A stretch of 64,000 nucleotides of DNA from Mesostigma viride (Eukaryota; Streptophyta; Mesostigmatophyceae; Mesostigmatales; Mesostigmataceae): assembly GCA_009746045.1 (NCBI GenBank), contig RPFO01000406.1, positions 1,972,287 to 2,036,286 of the forward strand. The letters are read 5' to 3'. Within the stretch, counting starts at the first letter, position 1; each line of letters starts with the position of its first letter. A model generated the notes under the pieces. That model made no database searches, had not been told where the DNA came from, and saw only the letters and a program-made list of their open reading frames with translations. This document shows, one piece after another, positions 33,013 to 42,638 of the stretch. The position numbers and the translations under genes are program-made.

Positions 33013-33516
33013 AGTAGGTAGTGAACGAGACGACTATCCCTTGCCACATACACCTTTTCAAGACCCCTTCCGCGTCCAGGAACAAGAAGTCGACACTTCC
33101 TTGATAGGTAATGGGCGGGTCGCCTTCAAGCTAGGAGCGTCGTGCTGCCCGTTTCGGGACACGCTTTACCTAGAAGCTAGACCTGCTCACAGCGGATAAA
33201 TCCTTTCGTAGTTAGCCTGTCCTTCGCCTTGTTTTCCTGCTTACGGTTGTTTCCTGCCTTAGATCGGGGAGTATTACTGTTCGGAGACGATTAGCGTCGC
33301 CGTACCTACACCTTTTTCCTTGTGCTGCTGCTTTATTAGACGGCCGCACCCGCAGAGTTACGGGGCGCTGTGTTAGGACGAGCGCTGGGATATCCGGCCG
33401 CTGACTTAGGACGAGAGCTGGAAACTCCCGCCCTCCTTCTTCTTTCGGTGATCCAGATCGTCAAGCTAAGTCGCCTACCCCTACCTCGTCTAGCTTGACA
33501 TCACAAGACACGCCAG

Positions 33517-33522
33517 GTGAGT
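33517..33522 (+). promoter_or_regulatory. Candidate 5' splice site upstream of ORF1
   Basis: ACGCCAG-GTGAGT is a near-perfect donor just before the ATG at 33527. Paired with the acceptor at 39945 it would make a subgenomic RNA for the 3' ORF. Inference only. Confidence 0.4.
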
Positions 33523-33526
33523 TATC

Positions 33527-33919
33527 ATGAGTCAACGTCGTGTTTTTACTGCGCCTTCCCATTCATCTAGTGATAATAGTTTAGCTAAGTATTACGTGGT
33601 TATTACCCCTCAATGGTCAGCCATTTTCCTCTCTTGGTCAGATGCTAGGAAGATAGTGCAAAACCGTACATATAATGTAATTAGGTATAAGAAATTTGTT
33701 ACCTTCGAGGAAGCTCAACAATTCCTTATAGACCATAGCGTATCAGATCTAGGCCTACACGTACGTTCTACTCCTCATGGTCGCCCTCCTGTAGAAGCTC
33801 TAGATTTTGCTACCCCTCCTTCGTCTCCCCCTAAGAGGGCTGCATCCTCTTCTAGCTTAGATACTCCTCTCACCTTGGAATTCGGTTCCCTATCCATTAC
33901 TGTTGTTAAAAAGGATTGA
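33527..33919 (+). CDS. Small 5' ORF with RNase H1 N-terminal (hybrid-binding)-like domain
   Basis: 130 residues from ATG 33527. Residues ~20-68 read AKYYVVITPQWSAIFLSW, SDARKIVQNR, IRYKKFVTFEEAQQFL, which fits the RNase H1 N-terminal / caulimovirus P6-type fold: YYVV start, tryptophan, K-F-x-T-x-x-E-A-x-x-F-L end. The rest is a Pro/Ser-rich tail (ATPPSSPPKRAASSSS). Known versions bind RNA-DNA hybrids or dsRNA. Placement as a separate ORF before gag is unusual for Ty3 elements. The gene lies inside the putative intron 33517-39945. Confidence 0.65.
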   Translation: MSQRRVFTAPSHSSSDNSLAKYYVVITPQWSAIFLSWSDARKIVQNRTYNVIRYKKFVTFEEAQQFLIDHSVSDLGLHVRSTPHGRPPVEALDFATPPSSPPKRAASSSSLDTPLTLEFGSLSITVVKKD

Positions 33920-34012
33920 TTTTAATTTTGTTCCTGCTGCAGACCTTCAAGGTTTTTCCTTTTTCTTTTGTTGCTTTCTTCTTTTGATTCCTATTCCTTT
34001 ACGTAATTAAAG

Positions 34013-35761
34013 ATGGATCCAGTGGGTGGAGATATGTCGCCTATACCTACCAATAATAATAATAATAATACTACTAATAACATTAACAATAACAATACTC
34101 GTGGTAACCGACGGGACTCCTTGGAAACGGTACACCATCTCACTCCTCAAGGTATTCTGCGTACCTCACCGCCTTCTCCTGCTGCTGGTGGTCGCCGTCG
34201 TCCCTCAATTACCCCACCTACCTATGAACAACGTATTTCCCAAGTCAGATTTAGTGAGGAACCTTCTTTCGTTGTGAACCAGGCCCCTGCCCCTTCTGCA
34301 ACCTTGGCTCACCCCTCCAGCAGGTCCTCACACACTAACAATGCTCCTAGGCCTCCTTCCCACCCTGTGCCTTCAATGCCTGCTATTAACACGGGTCGTA
34401 CCTCGGCCCCTGTCGGCCCTTCTGGGCGCCCTAGTGCAGTCCCCTTTTTCCCACCTGCTTCCTGGTCCTACCCTGAGACGGCCTATGAGGCTGCCCAGGT
34501 TCCTACCCGTGTGGCTGATTTAGAAGTTAATAATGATTTCAGTACCATGCCCCTAGATGATAGGAATTATGATCATTTTGCCTATTCCTCTCTTCGTGAG
34601 CAATATACTGTCCCCTTCTCCTATGGGCACCATCCGGAAACGGTGGCTCCCTCCAGACCCCTACCCAAGACTTTTCCTATCCCTTCCTTCTATCCCGCTT
34701 ATGTAGCAGTGGAAGATAGTGGCCCTATGGGAAAAACTGATTCTTCTAATCCCCCTAAGCCTCCTGCTCTTCCCCTCTTTGCCAACCTTCCTAAGCTGGA
34801 TGTCAAGTCTACCCCTCAACAGTTTTTCACCTTCATTATGTTGCTCACCCAGAACACAGAGTCCTGGCAGAACCACAATAGGTGGCGCCTCTCTGATGCT
34901 GTACTAGTTCCTCATTATCTTACTACCTGCATTACTCCTGAACTTGCTAACCTCATCCAGTGTGAGTCTCTTGCCTCTCATGCCTACCCAAACTCTGTAG
35001 CAGAATTGTTCAAGCGTTTAGAGAACCATTTAGTCCCTCCCGATGCAGATTGGCAGGATAGATTATCCTTTGGCACCTTGCAGCAGGGTACCAAGTCCTT
35101 CAAAGAATATATGAAAGAGTTTGATGCTCAGATGGTACGAATTAGGGATTTGTCGGGTGCAGAAGTACGTGCTCGCTTCCTTCAGGGCCTCAGTAGACCC
35201 TTATTGCGTGAAGTCAAGCGCCAGTTCTCTGCCTACCGTTTTACTGACCTGCCCCTCAAGCATGTGCGTCAGCATCTTTTACGAGTAGCAGATTTCTTCT
35301 CCACACCTTCTCTTCCTACCCGTTCCCGTATTAATAATATAAGCCTTACCCCTGAGGAGGAAAACTCCTATGTAGAAGAATTAGATATCTGTGTGACTGA
35401 CCTTTCAGCTCTGGATGTCTCTCATATTACCTGCTATCATTGTAAGGAAGTAGGTCACCTTAAACGTGAATGCCCCAAGTTCCTTTCGGGTGCTCCCCCT
35501 CATCCCGACGCTCGCCCTCCTCGTACCCCTCAGCGTGCTCCTATTCGTCCCACTTCAGGACACATTCCTTCAGCTACCCCTAGTAGGCTGAATGCTGTGC
35601 AGACAGGATCCCCAGGGTTCCCCTATGATAATCAGGCTCCCGCACCCTCTTCAATCCCTCGTGACCCTCCAGCAGTGGCTTTTCCGCCAGGGTCTTCTTC
35701 GGGGTTCGTTCCTATGGATTTGGGGGGGAGGGGAAACAGTAGGCCTGTCAGCCGGGGGTAA
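34013..35761 (+). CDS. gag: Gag polyprotein
   Basis: 582 residues. The N-terminus is Asn-rich (about residues 9-27), then Pro/Ser-rich. A retrotransposon gag domain sits at about 260-440 (FFTFIMLLTQNTESWQNHNR, SFKEYMKEFDAQMVRIRDLS, RARFLQGLSRPLLREVKRQF). A CCHC zinc knuckle CYHCKEVGHLKREC lies near residue 478. It forms the particle shell and packages RNA. It ends at 35761, overlapping the next frame. Confidence 0.9.
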   Translation: MDPVGGDMSPIPTNNNNNNTTNNINNNNTRGNRRDSLETVHHLTPQGILRTSPPSPAAGGRRRPSITPPTYEQRISQVRFSEEPSFVVNQAPAPSATLAHPSSRSSHTNNAPRPPSHPVPSMPAINTGRTSAPVGPSGRPSAVPFFPPASWSYPETAYEAAQVPTRVADLEVNNDFSTMPLDDRNYDHFAYSSLREQYTVPFSYGHHPETVAPSRPLPKTFPIPSFYPAYVAVEDSGPMGKTDSSNPPKPPALPLFANLPKLDVKSTPQQFFTFIMLLTQNTESWQNHNRWRLSDAVLVPHYLTTCITPELANLIQCESLASHAYPNSVAELFKRLENHLVPPDADWQDRLSFGTLQQGTKSFKEYMKEFDAQMVRIRDLSGAEVRARFLQGLSRPLLREVKRQFSAYRFTDLPLKHVRQHLLRVADFFSTPSLPTRSRINNISLTPEEENSYVEELDICVTDLSALDVSHITCYHCKEVGHLKRECPKFLSGAPPHPDARPPRTPQRAPIRPTSGHIPSATPSRLNAVQTGSPGFPYDNQAPAPSSIPRDPPAVAFPPGSSSGFVPMDLGGRGNSRPVSRG

Positions 35762-38279
35762 CCTGGACAGGTCCTTAGATAGTACCCCAGATATTAATTT
35801 TTGCTTGCCTGTTTTTATAACCTCTGTAGGAGCTGAATCATCCCTACCACTACGTGTGCGTCCTCTTATGTTCTTGAATGGTGGTTTAACCGTCCCTCAC
35901 ACTGTTGTAGACCCCTTCTTGCATGCTGATGAACTCTTGAATGTCTCTGTGTTGGTAGATAGCGGTGCGGCTAGCTCCTTTGTGAGCGAGGCCCTAGTTA
36001 GACGTTTAGGACTAGTCCCTACCCCTCACACCAAACCCGTTACTGTTCATTATGCTGATGGTCGCACCAGTCATTCCCCGGGTACGGTGTCCCTTCCCAT
36101 GGTTATACAAGGACGTACTGTCAACCTGACGGCCACTATAGGCCCTATCACTACCGCTGATGTATTACTAGGATTAGATTGGCACCAGGATAATAAGATT
36201 ACTATTAATTATGATACCATGGTCATTTGGTTTCCAGATAGCTCTTACTGGGTACCTGAACGTCATTATAGATTGGAAAATTTATCCTTGGTAGATATTA
36301 CTCCTCCTACACCTGTTGATCCTCCTGTAAGACCTATACCTGAAGTAATAATGTCAAATGACGAATTACGTTCTGAATTAAAGCAAAATGGATACCTATT
36401 ATGTATGTTCCTTCAGTTAGAAGTACAACAGATACCTAGCACTAACAATAGTGTGGATATAGATGTAAATACAGTGGATACAATAGGAGTAGGATTTACT
36501 GAAAATGAAATAGTAAGATACATGGCTGTGATAGATTCCTCAAAAGTATTTGAAGAAAAGACTCCTTCTTATCCTCCTCCTCGTTCTGTTTTACACCGTG
36601 TAGTTATCAAGGACGGTGCAGTTCCTACGCACTCTCCGATGTATAGAATGGGCCCTACCGAGTTAAAGGAACTAAAACAGATTTTAGTGTCATTATTAGA
36701 AGCAGGATTGATAGAGCCTAGTAACTCCCCCTACTCAGCTGGTGTCCTGTTAGTTCCTAAGCCAAATGGCAAGTTTCGCCTAGTTACTGATTATAGGAAG
36801 TTGAATGATATTACTGTGAAATCTAAATACCCTCTACCTCGTATTGACGATATATTTAATAAGGTTAAAGGTTCCACTTGTTTCACAGTACTGGATTGTG
36901 CGGATGGTTTTTGGCAGTTGCGGATAGCTCCTGAGGATTGCCATAAAACCGCCTTTGCTACCCCTTTTGGTCATTACCAGTTTAGAGTAGCGGCTATGGG
37001 ACTCTGTAACTCGCCTGCCTCTTTTCAAATGTTAATGAATGAAGTGCTTAGACCTGTTATGGGAAATTCTCATCTTCCTCAGGTGTCCTCTGATCTAAAG
37101 GATCCCTCCTTCTCCTCTGTTTCTTTATCTGAGCATGACCGTTCTTGTGCTCAAGCTTACTTAGATGATATTCTTATTTACTCTCCTGATTTTGAAACGC
37201 ACCTACGTGATTTAAAGAAAGTATTAGAAATAATGGCTGAAAATTCTTTGTGGGCGCGCCGTGCTAAAGTGCGTTCGGGTAGGAGTGTCCCATTTTTAGG
37301 GCACGTTCTGTCAGATGCCGGGGTCGCTACCGACCCGGATAAAACTAAGTCAATTCAGGAATGGCCTACTCCTACCGACGTTAAAGGTGTACGTAGTTTC
37401 CTAGGAATTGCTTCTTACTATAGGCGTTTTATCCCGCGTTTCGCCACTATAGCAGCCCCTATTAATCATTTATTAAAGAAGGATATCCCCTTTGTTTGGA
37501 GTAGTGAGTGTCAGTCTGCTTTTCAGTGCCTAAAATCCCTACTCCTTTCCCCTCCTGTACTCATCCTACCGGATACTACTAAACCCTTTGTTGTGGCTAC
37601 AGATGCTAGTAAAGTAGCTATAGGTGGTGTCCTTCTCCAGGATCAGGGTCAGGGCTTACAGCCAATTGAATATATCTCTAGGACAATGCTCCCTGCGGAG
37701 CGTAACTATCCCGTCCACCAGCAGGAACTCTTAGCGGTGGTGTATTGTTGCCACGCGTGGCAGCACTTCCTTAAAGGTGCTCAATTTGATGTCTGCCTGA
37801 ATGAACCCTGTGAGCTAGATCCTTATAGGTTAGTTATCCAAACGGATCATCGTCCCCTTACCCATCTTCTCTCCCAACCCAACCTTACCCCTCGGCAAGC
37901 GCGCTGGATGGAATTTTTAGCACAGTTTTCCCCTTTTAAACTTCAGTATGTCAAGGGTGTAGATAACATAGTACCAGATGCACTCTCTCGTCGTGCAGAC
38001 TATTCCTTCTTCGAGGACCTTGATGTTCTCAATATTACTCTAGTTCCTACTACTATGGGTGTAACCCCTTATGGTGAACTACCTGATGATGATTCCTATG
38101 CCTACCTCTTTCATACAGCTGTTCGCATGCCTGATCTCCTTTCTCACGTAGGACTCTCTCTCCCGTGTGAGGCCCTTCCTGTGGCCTCGGTGGGGGGGGA
38201 GGGGAAAAATAAAATTTCTATACCGCTTAGCCATATAGCGACTAGGTCAGGAAAGTCTTATGAAAACGTAGTCCCCTAG
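35592..38279 (+). CDS. pol: Pol: protease, reverse transcriptase, RNase H
   Basis: Open from 35592, but useful sequence starts near 35790; translation probably enters by a +1 shift from gag between 35592 and 35761. Protease: VLVDSGAASSFVSEALVRRL (DSGA). RT: VTDYRKLNDITVKSKYPLPR, TVLDCADGFWQLRIA, AAMGLCNSPASFQMLMNEVL and AYLDDILIYS (Y-L-D-D), with an extra ~25 residues before YLDD. RNase H: VVATDASKVAIGGVLL, PVHQQELLAVVY, VIQTDHRPLTHLL, NIVPDALSRRAD. Ends 38279. Confidence 0.92.
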   Translation: MLCRQDPQGSPMIIRLPHPLQSLVTLQQWLFRQGLLRGSFLWIWGGGETVGLSAGGNLDRSLDSTPDINFCLPVFITSVGAESSLPLRVRPLMFLNGGLTVPHTVVDPFLHADELLNVSVLVDSGAASSFVSEALVRRLGLVPTPHTKPVTVHYADGRTSHSPGTVSLPMVIQGRTVNLTATIGPITTADVLLGLDWHQDNKITINYDTMVIWFPDSSYWVPERHYRLENLSLVDITPPTPVDPPVRPIPEVIMSNDELRSELKQNGYLLCMFLQLEVQQIPSTNNSVDIDVNTVDTIGVGFTENEIVRYMAVIDSSKVFEEKTPSYPPPRSVLHRVVIKDGAVPTHSPMYRMGPTELKELKQILVSLLEAGLIEPSNSPYSAGVLLVPKPNGKFRLVTDYRKLNDITVKSKYPLPRIDDIFNKVKGSTCFTVLDCADGFWQLRIAPEDCHKTAFATPFGHYQFRVAAMGLCNSPASFQMLMNEVLRPVMGNSHLPQVSSDLKDPSFSSVSLSEHDRSCAQAYLDDILIYSPDFETHLRDLKKVLEIMAENSLWARRAKVRSGRSVPFLGHVLSDAGVATDPDKTKSIQEWPTPTDVKGVRSFLGIASYYRRFIPRFATIAAPINHLLKKDIPFVWSSECQSAFQCLKSLLLSPPVLILPDTTKPFVVATDASKVAIGGVLLQDQGQGLQPIEYISRTMLPAERNYPVHQQELLAVVYCCHAWQHFLKGAQFDVCLNEPCELDPYRLVIQTDHRPLTHLLSQPNLTPRQARWMEFLAQFSPFKLQYVKGVDNIVPDALSRRADYSFFEDLDVLNITLVPTTMGVTPYGELPDDDSYAYLFHTAVRMPDLLSHVGLSLPCEALPVASVGGEGKNKISIPLSHIATRSGKSYENVVP

Positions 38280-39874
38280 GACCTCCCCTTCTCTTCGGCA
38301 AGGCGGTAGGAGATCTCTTTAAACCTGTTCTGGATACTTCTGTAGCGATGCCTACCTCTGATCTTGAACGCCTTATTAGTAGATTTACGGCCACTGAGCC
38401 GGAAGCATTAGCTGCCATTGCTGCACATCCCCAACAATTAGGCAAGCACCCTTGTAAATTTGTAGGTGGGTTTTTATATGTGCAGATAGCAGATTCTCCC
38501 CCTCAATGGCGCCTGTATGTCCCTCCTATCTGTCGCTCCTCCTTGCTCTTTGAGTTGCATGACTTAGCTGCTCACCAGGGTGGTAAACGGGTACGGGACC
38601 TAGTAGCCCGCTCTTATTACTGGCCTTCCCTTTATAAGGATGTGGATGAGTATGTTAGAACTTGTCAATCTTGCCAGGAAATGAAACCCAATAATGTAGG
38701 ACAGATAGCAGAACCTAGGACCTTGCCTGACCCTATCATGCCTTGGGATTCTATCATGATGGATTTTGTAGGACCTTTTAGAAAGAATGATAGGGGCAAT
38801 GCCCAAATCCTTGTGTTCATAGATCGTTTTACTCGTATGTGCCATCTTGTGCCGTGTCCTTTAGAACTCACCGCACGTGATTGCGCACGCCTATACCTCA
38901 ATAATGTATATAGATATCATGGATTGAGTAGGCAGTTTATTAGTGATAAGGATAAATTATTTACCTCAGATTTTTGGCAGCAGTTTTTCGCTGCCATCGG
39001 TACCAAGGTTACCTACGGTACTGCCTACCACTCCTCCTCCTCTCATTTAGTAGAGCGTCTTAATAGAGTAGTAGAAGAAGCGCTTAGGCACTATGTTAAT
39101 GGCTCGGGTAGTGATTGGGAGGATTATTTATGTTTGGTAGAGTTCTCCCTCAACAATTGTCCCCAAGCTGCGCATGGATATACGCCCTTCTTCTTAGATA
39201 CTGGGAGACAGCCCCTTACCCCTACCTCTCTCTTAGCTAGTCCTCTACGGGACAAGGATGATGTGTCCCGAGATACTGTAGAAGGTGTACAGTCCTTACT
39301 AGATAGAATGAAAACTGCTCATGACCACGCGATCTCAGGGTATCAAAAAGCTCAGGCTAAGTACCTTGCTAGGTTGCGTGCCTCCTTAGATAGACGAGCA
39401 CCTGAGATAGAAGTAGGAGATCTAGTATTAGTAGAAGGCCCCCGTGTTGGCCGTTTTGCTCATAAGTTTGAAGCAGAACTGAAGGTCAAACTTAGGCCTG
39501 CCTTCTTAGGACCCTTCCATGTGTTGTCTAGGGTAGGAAATTTCTTGTATAAGGTCGATATCCCTACCTCTTGGCAAACGCATTCAAACACCTTCCATAG
39601 GAGCCAGCTTAAACTGTACCACCCTAGTACGTTCGCTGGCAGGGAGTTAGCGCCTGCCCCTTTAGAGCATAATCCTGACACTGGGGAAGTAGAAGACGAA
39701 GTAGAAAGCATCGTGGCCCATCGAGATATCAAAAAGGGCCGCGGTACCCAGCGTCAGTATAAAGTGAAGTGGATGTATGCTCGTAGTGAAGTAGATAAGG
39801 TTTGGTATACGGAGAGTGAGCTAGATGGGTGTAGTCGCCTGCTGCAGGAATATAAAACCCTGCACAAGCTCTAG
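38264..39874 (+). CDS. Integrase with C-terminal chromodomain
   Basis: First ATG 38348, but the frame is open from 38264, overlapping the end of pol in the -1 frame, so it may be joined by frameshift or separated by a mutation. Counting from 38348: zinc-binding H71, H76, C106, C109 (HDLAAH...CQSC), catalytic D139 (MMDFVGPF), D200 (FISDKDKLF) and E236 (HLVERLNR), spacing D-35-E. The C-terminus has SNTFHRSQLKLYHP, then a chromodomain at about 455-505: ESIVAHRDIKKGRG, QYKVKWMYA, VWYTESELDG. The chromodomain steers insertion to particular chromatin and defines the element as a chromovirus. Confidence 0.92.
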   Translation, partial: KRSPLGPPLLFGKAVGDLFKPVLDTSVAMPTSDLERLISRFTATEPEALAAIAAHPQQLGKHPCKFVGGFLYVQIADSPPQWRLYVPPICRSSLLFELHDLAAHQGGKRVRDLVARSYYWPSLYKDVDEYVRTCQSCQEMKPNNVGQIAEPRTLPDPIMPWDSIMMDFVGPFRKNDRGNAQILVFIDRFTRMCHLVPCPLELTARDCARLYLNNVYRYHGLSRQFISDKDKLFTSDFWQQFFAAIGTKVTYGTAYHSSSSHLVERLNRVVEEALRHYVNGSGSDWEDYLCLVEFSLNNCPQAAHGYTPFFLDTGRQPLTPTSLLASPLRDKDDVSRDTVEGVQSLLDRMKTAHDHAISGYQKAQAKYLARLRASLDRRAPEIEVGDLVLVEGPRVGRFAHKFEAELKVKLRPAFLGPFHVLSRVGNFLYKVDIPTSWQTHSNTFHRSQLKLYHPSTFAGRELAPAPLEHNPDTGEVEDEVESIVAHRDIKKGRGTQRQYKVKWMYARSEVDKVWYTESELDGCSRLLQEYKTLHKL

Positions 39875-39925
39875 TCGTAGGCCTTCTCCTCTCTTATGTT
39901 ATGTCTGCTGTCGACGGGTGGTTGG

Positions 39926-39945
39926 TTGTCCCCTCCCCTCCGCAG
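39926..39945 (+). promoter_or_regulatory. Candidate 3' splice site before the 3' ORF
   Basis: A pyrimidine-rich run (TCCCCTCCCCTCCGCAG) ends five bases before ATG 39951. It could accept from the donor at 33516/33517. Inference. Confidence 0.4.
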
Positions 39946-39950
39946 CCGTC

Positions 39951-42261
39951 ATGACAGAGCCTACCCCTCCGGCTGAGAGCCCGCTGCCGTCCCTGCCCCT
40001 ACCGGACCCTGAGCTGTATTTCGAGGCCCTTCCGGGCCGTTGGGTGTCGCGATCATGTTACCGGGGTGGCGTTGTGCAGCCGGCCCTTCAGGCCCAACAT
40101 GCGAGCTTAGTCAGGGCGGCCCTCTTCGGGGTCACGTGGTATGGTCCTTCCCCTGATGAGCCGCACCAGCTTGTCCTGCACGGTTTCGATGATGCCGGAC
40201 ACTGTTTGTTGGGGTGTGGTTCCAGCTGTCCCGCCTTGGGGCAGATAGATGCGGTTCTCCGGTGTTGCCGTGTGTTCTCCTACCTCTCCACTCCTGTGGG
40301 CCGTACCTGCCTACGGGAGGTGTTCCCGTGGCTTCCAGCTGAGGGTGATGCTGAGGTAGACGAGAACCCCTGCGACCTTTTACGGGCCGTAGAGTTCATG
40401 GAGATAGCTGATCAGTCGGCGGGACTAGCGGTTAGTGGTCCTACCCCTTCGGGCGCCCCAGCCGAGGTACATTATACTCCAGATTATTCTGCCTCGAGCG
40501 CTGCGTCCGCCTCCTCGGTGTCTGTCCCTCCCTCTCCGGTCCCGTCGTCCCCTCGGTCGACCCGGGATGTCGCAGTGGAGCCTACCCCTTCGGGTTTGCC
40601 TGATCCTCTTTCGGCGACGGTCTCGGCTATGCAGGCTCAGATCCAGTCTTTGACCACGGCGTTTGGGGCCTTCCTTGCGGCCCAGGCGCAGGTCCCGGCC
40701 ACGCCGGCTGGATCCGCGCCCCCTACCCCTTCTGTCGCCCCGGCGACTACGGCTTCGCCCGCGCCCCCGCCTGCGCCCGCGGTCGCTGTGGTTCCGGCGG
40801 CTCCTGCGACTCCTGCTGCCTCTGCGCCTGTCACCGCTCTACCTGCGCCTACGCGGGAGTCTCCTGCCCCTGTTAGCTCGCCCTCCGTCGCTGCTTCCGA
40901 GCCTCCTCCCGCTCAGGCGCAGACGTCGCGGGGTTTCTTTGGCGATACTAGCGGCTTCCCAGACTTTGGGAGGGTGGTCCTCCGCAGAGGATTCCGGTTC
41001 CTGACTGGGGCCTGGATGGTAGTCAATCTTATGCAGGACTGCCTGTCCCTACGGGCCCCATTTTCAACATGTGGCCTGAGGGTGCACCGGCAACGGAGAC
41101 CGGCGCGCCTGCGTCGTTGGTGGGTCCGTCACGGCCCTCTCTGGCTTCAGGTCCGGCGCGACCTCCTGTTTTACCAGTGCCCCCTGCGTCGGTGTCGGCT
41201 CCTGCCCCTGCGTCAGCCCCTGCTCCGGTCCCTCCTCCTTCGGCCTCGCGGTCTTGGCCGCGGTTGTTCGGTCCACCGGTCAGGATCCTCGCGCCACCCG
41301 CGCTGCCGATTCCCTCAGGGAGTTGTCCCAGGGTGATCGGGACAGGGCTCCTTCTGTGGTGCACGCGACGCCGGAGTCGCGTGACACGCCCATTCCGGGG
41401 TATGGTATGTCCGCACTCGCCTGCCGACAGTGTGACCTGCCGCGCGCCTCTGCTGAGCTTGCCATCTCTCCCATGTCCTATGGGTTCTCCCAGGTGTGTC
41501 GGGCGCCCCGGGATCGTGGCCTACCCATTGAGACTGATCGGCCTCCGTTCGACATGGTTATTTTAGCTGATCCGGTGTTCGAGGGTGAGATCCTGGTCCG
41601 GCGCGTCCTGTATCGCTGGGCGAGGCGCCACAACGACTTGGACACCTACGGTGGGTTTCAGTGGGCTTACCCTCCCCCTCTGGGCATTATGGCTTCGGAT
41701 GCCCTTACAGTAGAGTTTCCTGCGGTGCCGGGTGCGGCGTACACTACGGTCCTCCAGCCCATCCTTGAGTGGGATGCCCGCCGCCCGGCGCCTATCCCGG
41801 GCCAGGGTCTAGACTCCCGCGGTCACCCTCCTCCTCGTGCCAGCGACTACCTAGAGACATTCGGGTCGCGACAGTGTGTTCGTCGGTGGCGCTCCCGCGA
41901 GGTTCGGCACATCCGGTTGTGGCCGTCCAACGTGGAGCCCCTGGTGGACCTGTTCTTCCCGACGGGTCTGCGCCCTCGGATTCGGTATCATTGCCTCCTC
42001 CTGCGGGCCCTTTGCCTGATCGCGGTAGAGCCTTTCCTTCGCCTCTTTGCCTGTGGCTTTCTGGACTGGGCCCGTGGCCAGGTCGTCCTCACGCAGCATA
42101 GGTATTACTGGGCCTTCCTGGGCCTCTTTCCTGACGGCGTGTGGGCCGATGTTTTCCTCACTGTAGATAGGCATGACAATGTTGAGGATGTGGCTCACTA
42201 CCAGGCCTACCTGGAGGTCCTGCTGGCCTCTCGTGGCACTTACCAGACGGATGGCCACTAG
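39951..42261 (+). CDS. Extra 3' ORF of unknown function, frame-shifted twice
   Basis: ATG 39951 (MTEPTPPAESPLPSLPLPDP). Residues 1-160 look globular (ELYFEALPGRWVSRSCYRGG, GVTWYGPSPDEPHQLVL). A Pro/Ala/Ser/Thr-rich linker follows (40480-40920). The sense frame then changes near 40980 (next block 40982-41260, PVPDWGLDGSQSYAGLP) and again near 41260, ending in a ~330-residue domain (41254-42261: PPFDMVILADPVFEGEILVR, YGGFQWAYPPPLG, LVDLFFPTGLRPRIRYHCLL). No family recognised. One hydrophobic stretch (RALCLIAVEPFLRLFACGFL) exists, with no clear signal peptide. Position matches env-like or accessory ORFs of plant Ty3 elements. The shifts could be mutations or sequence errors. Confidence 0.6.
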
Positions 42262-42627
42262 ATAGAGGGCCTTAGGCCCGACCTGAGGGTGTTGTCCCTC
42301 CGGTATGTAGAGTCGCCCTCATATTCTGGCCAGTTGGTTGGCTGTTCTTGGTCCTTAGCGCTGATGTGTTTACTCTGTGTGTCCTGCCCAGTGCCGTCCC
42401 CCCCGGCCAGGACTCCGTTCCAGGCAGTTAGGGGAACCTACCACCAGGCTTGGTGCTGGCTAACCCTACACCACCCGGCGTGGTGGTGGAGACCGTGTGA
42501 ACTATTGGTGCTTTGTATCTGGGATGGTCTATCGATTGTGTTGGTGTGTGCTGGGTGCGTTAGGATTATTTTCCTACCCCTCTGGTTCCCTCCTCTCTGC
42601 GTAGGGAGAGGGCTCCCTACCTTTTGT

Positions 42628-42638
42628 GGGGGGGGAGG
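42628..42638 (+). promoter_or_regulatory. Polypurine tract
   Basis: GGGGGGGGAGG directly abuts the 3' LTR. Near-identical tracts occur inside the element at 35722-35733 and 38192-38204. Confidence 0.8.

Noticed and set aside
35592-35790. Start of Pol at the ATG of its open frame
   Set aside because: The first ~65 codons overlap gag and have no protein-like features; entry by frameshift is more likely.
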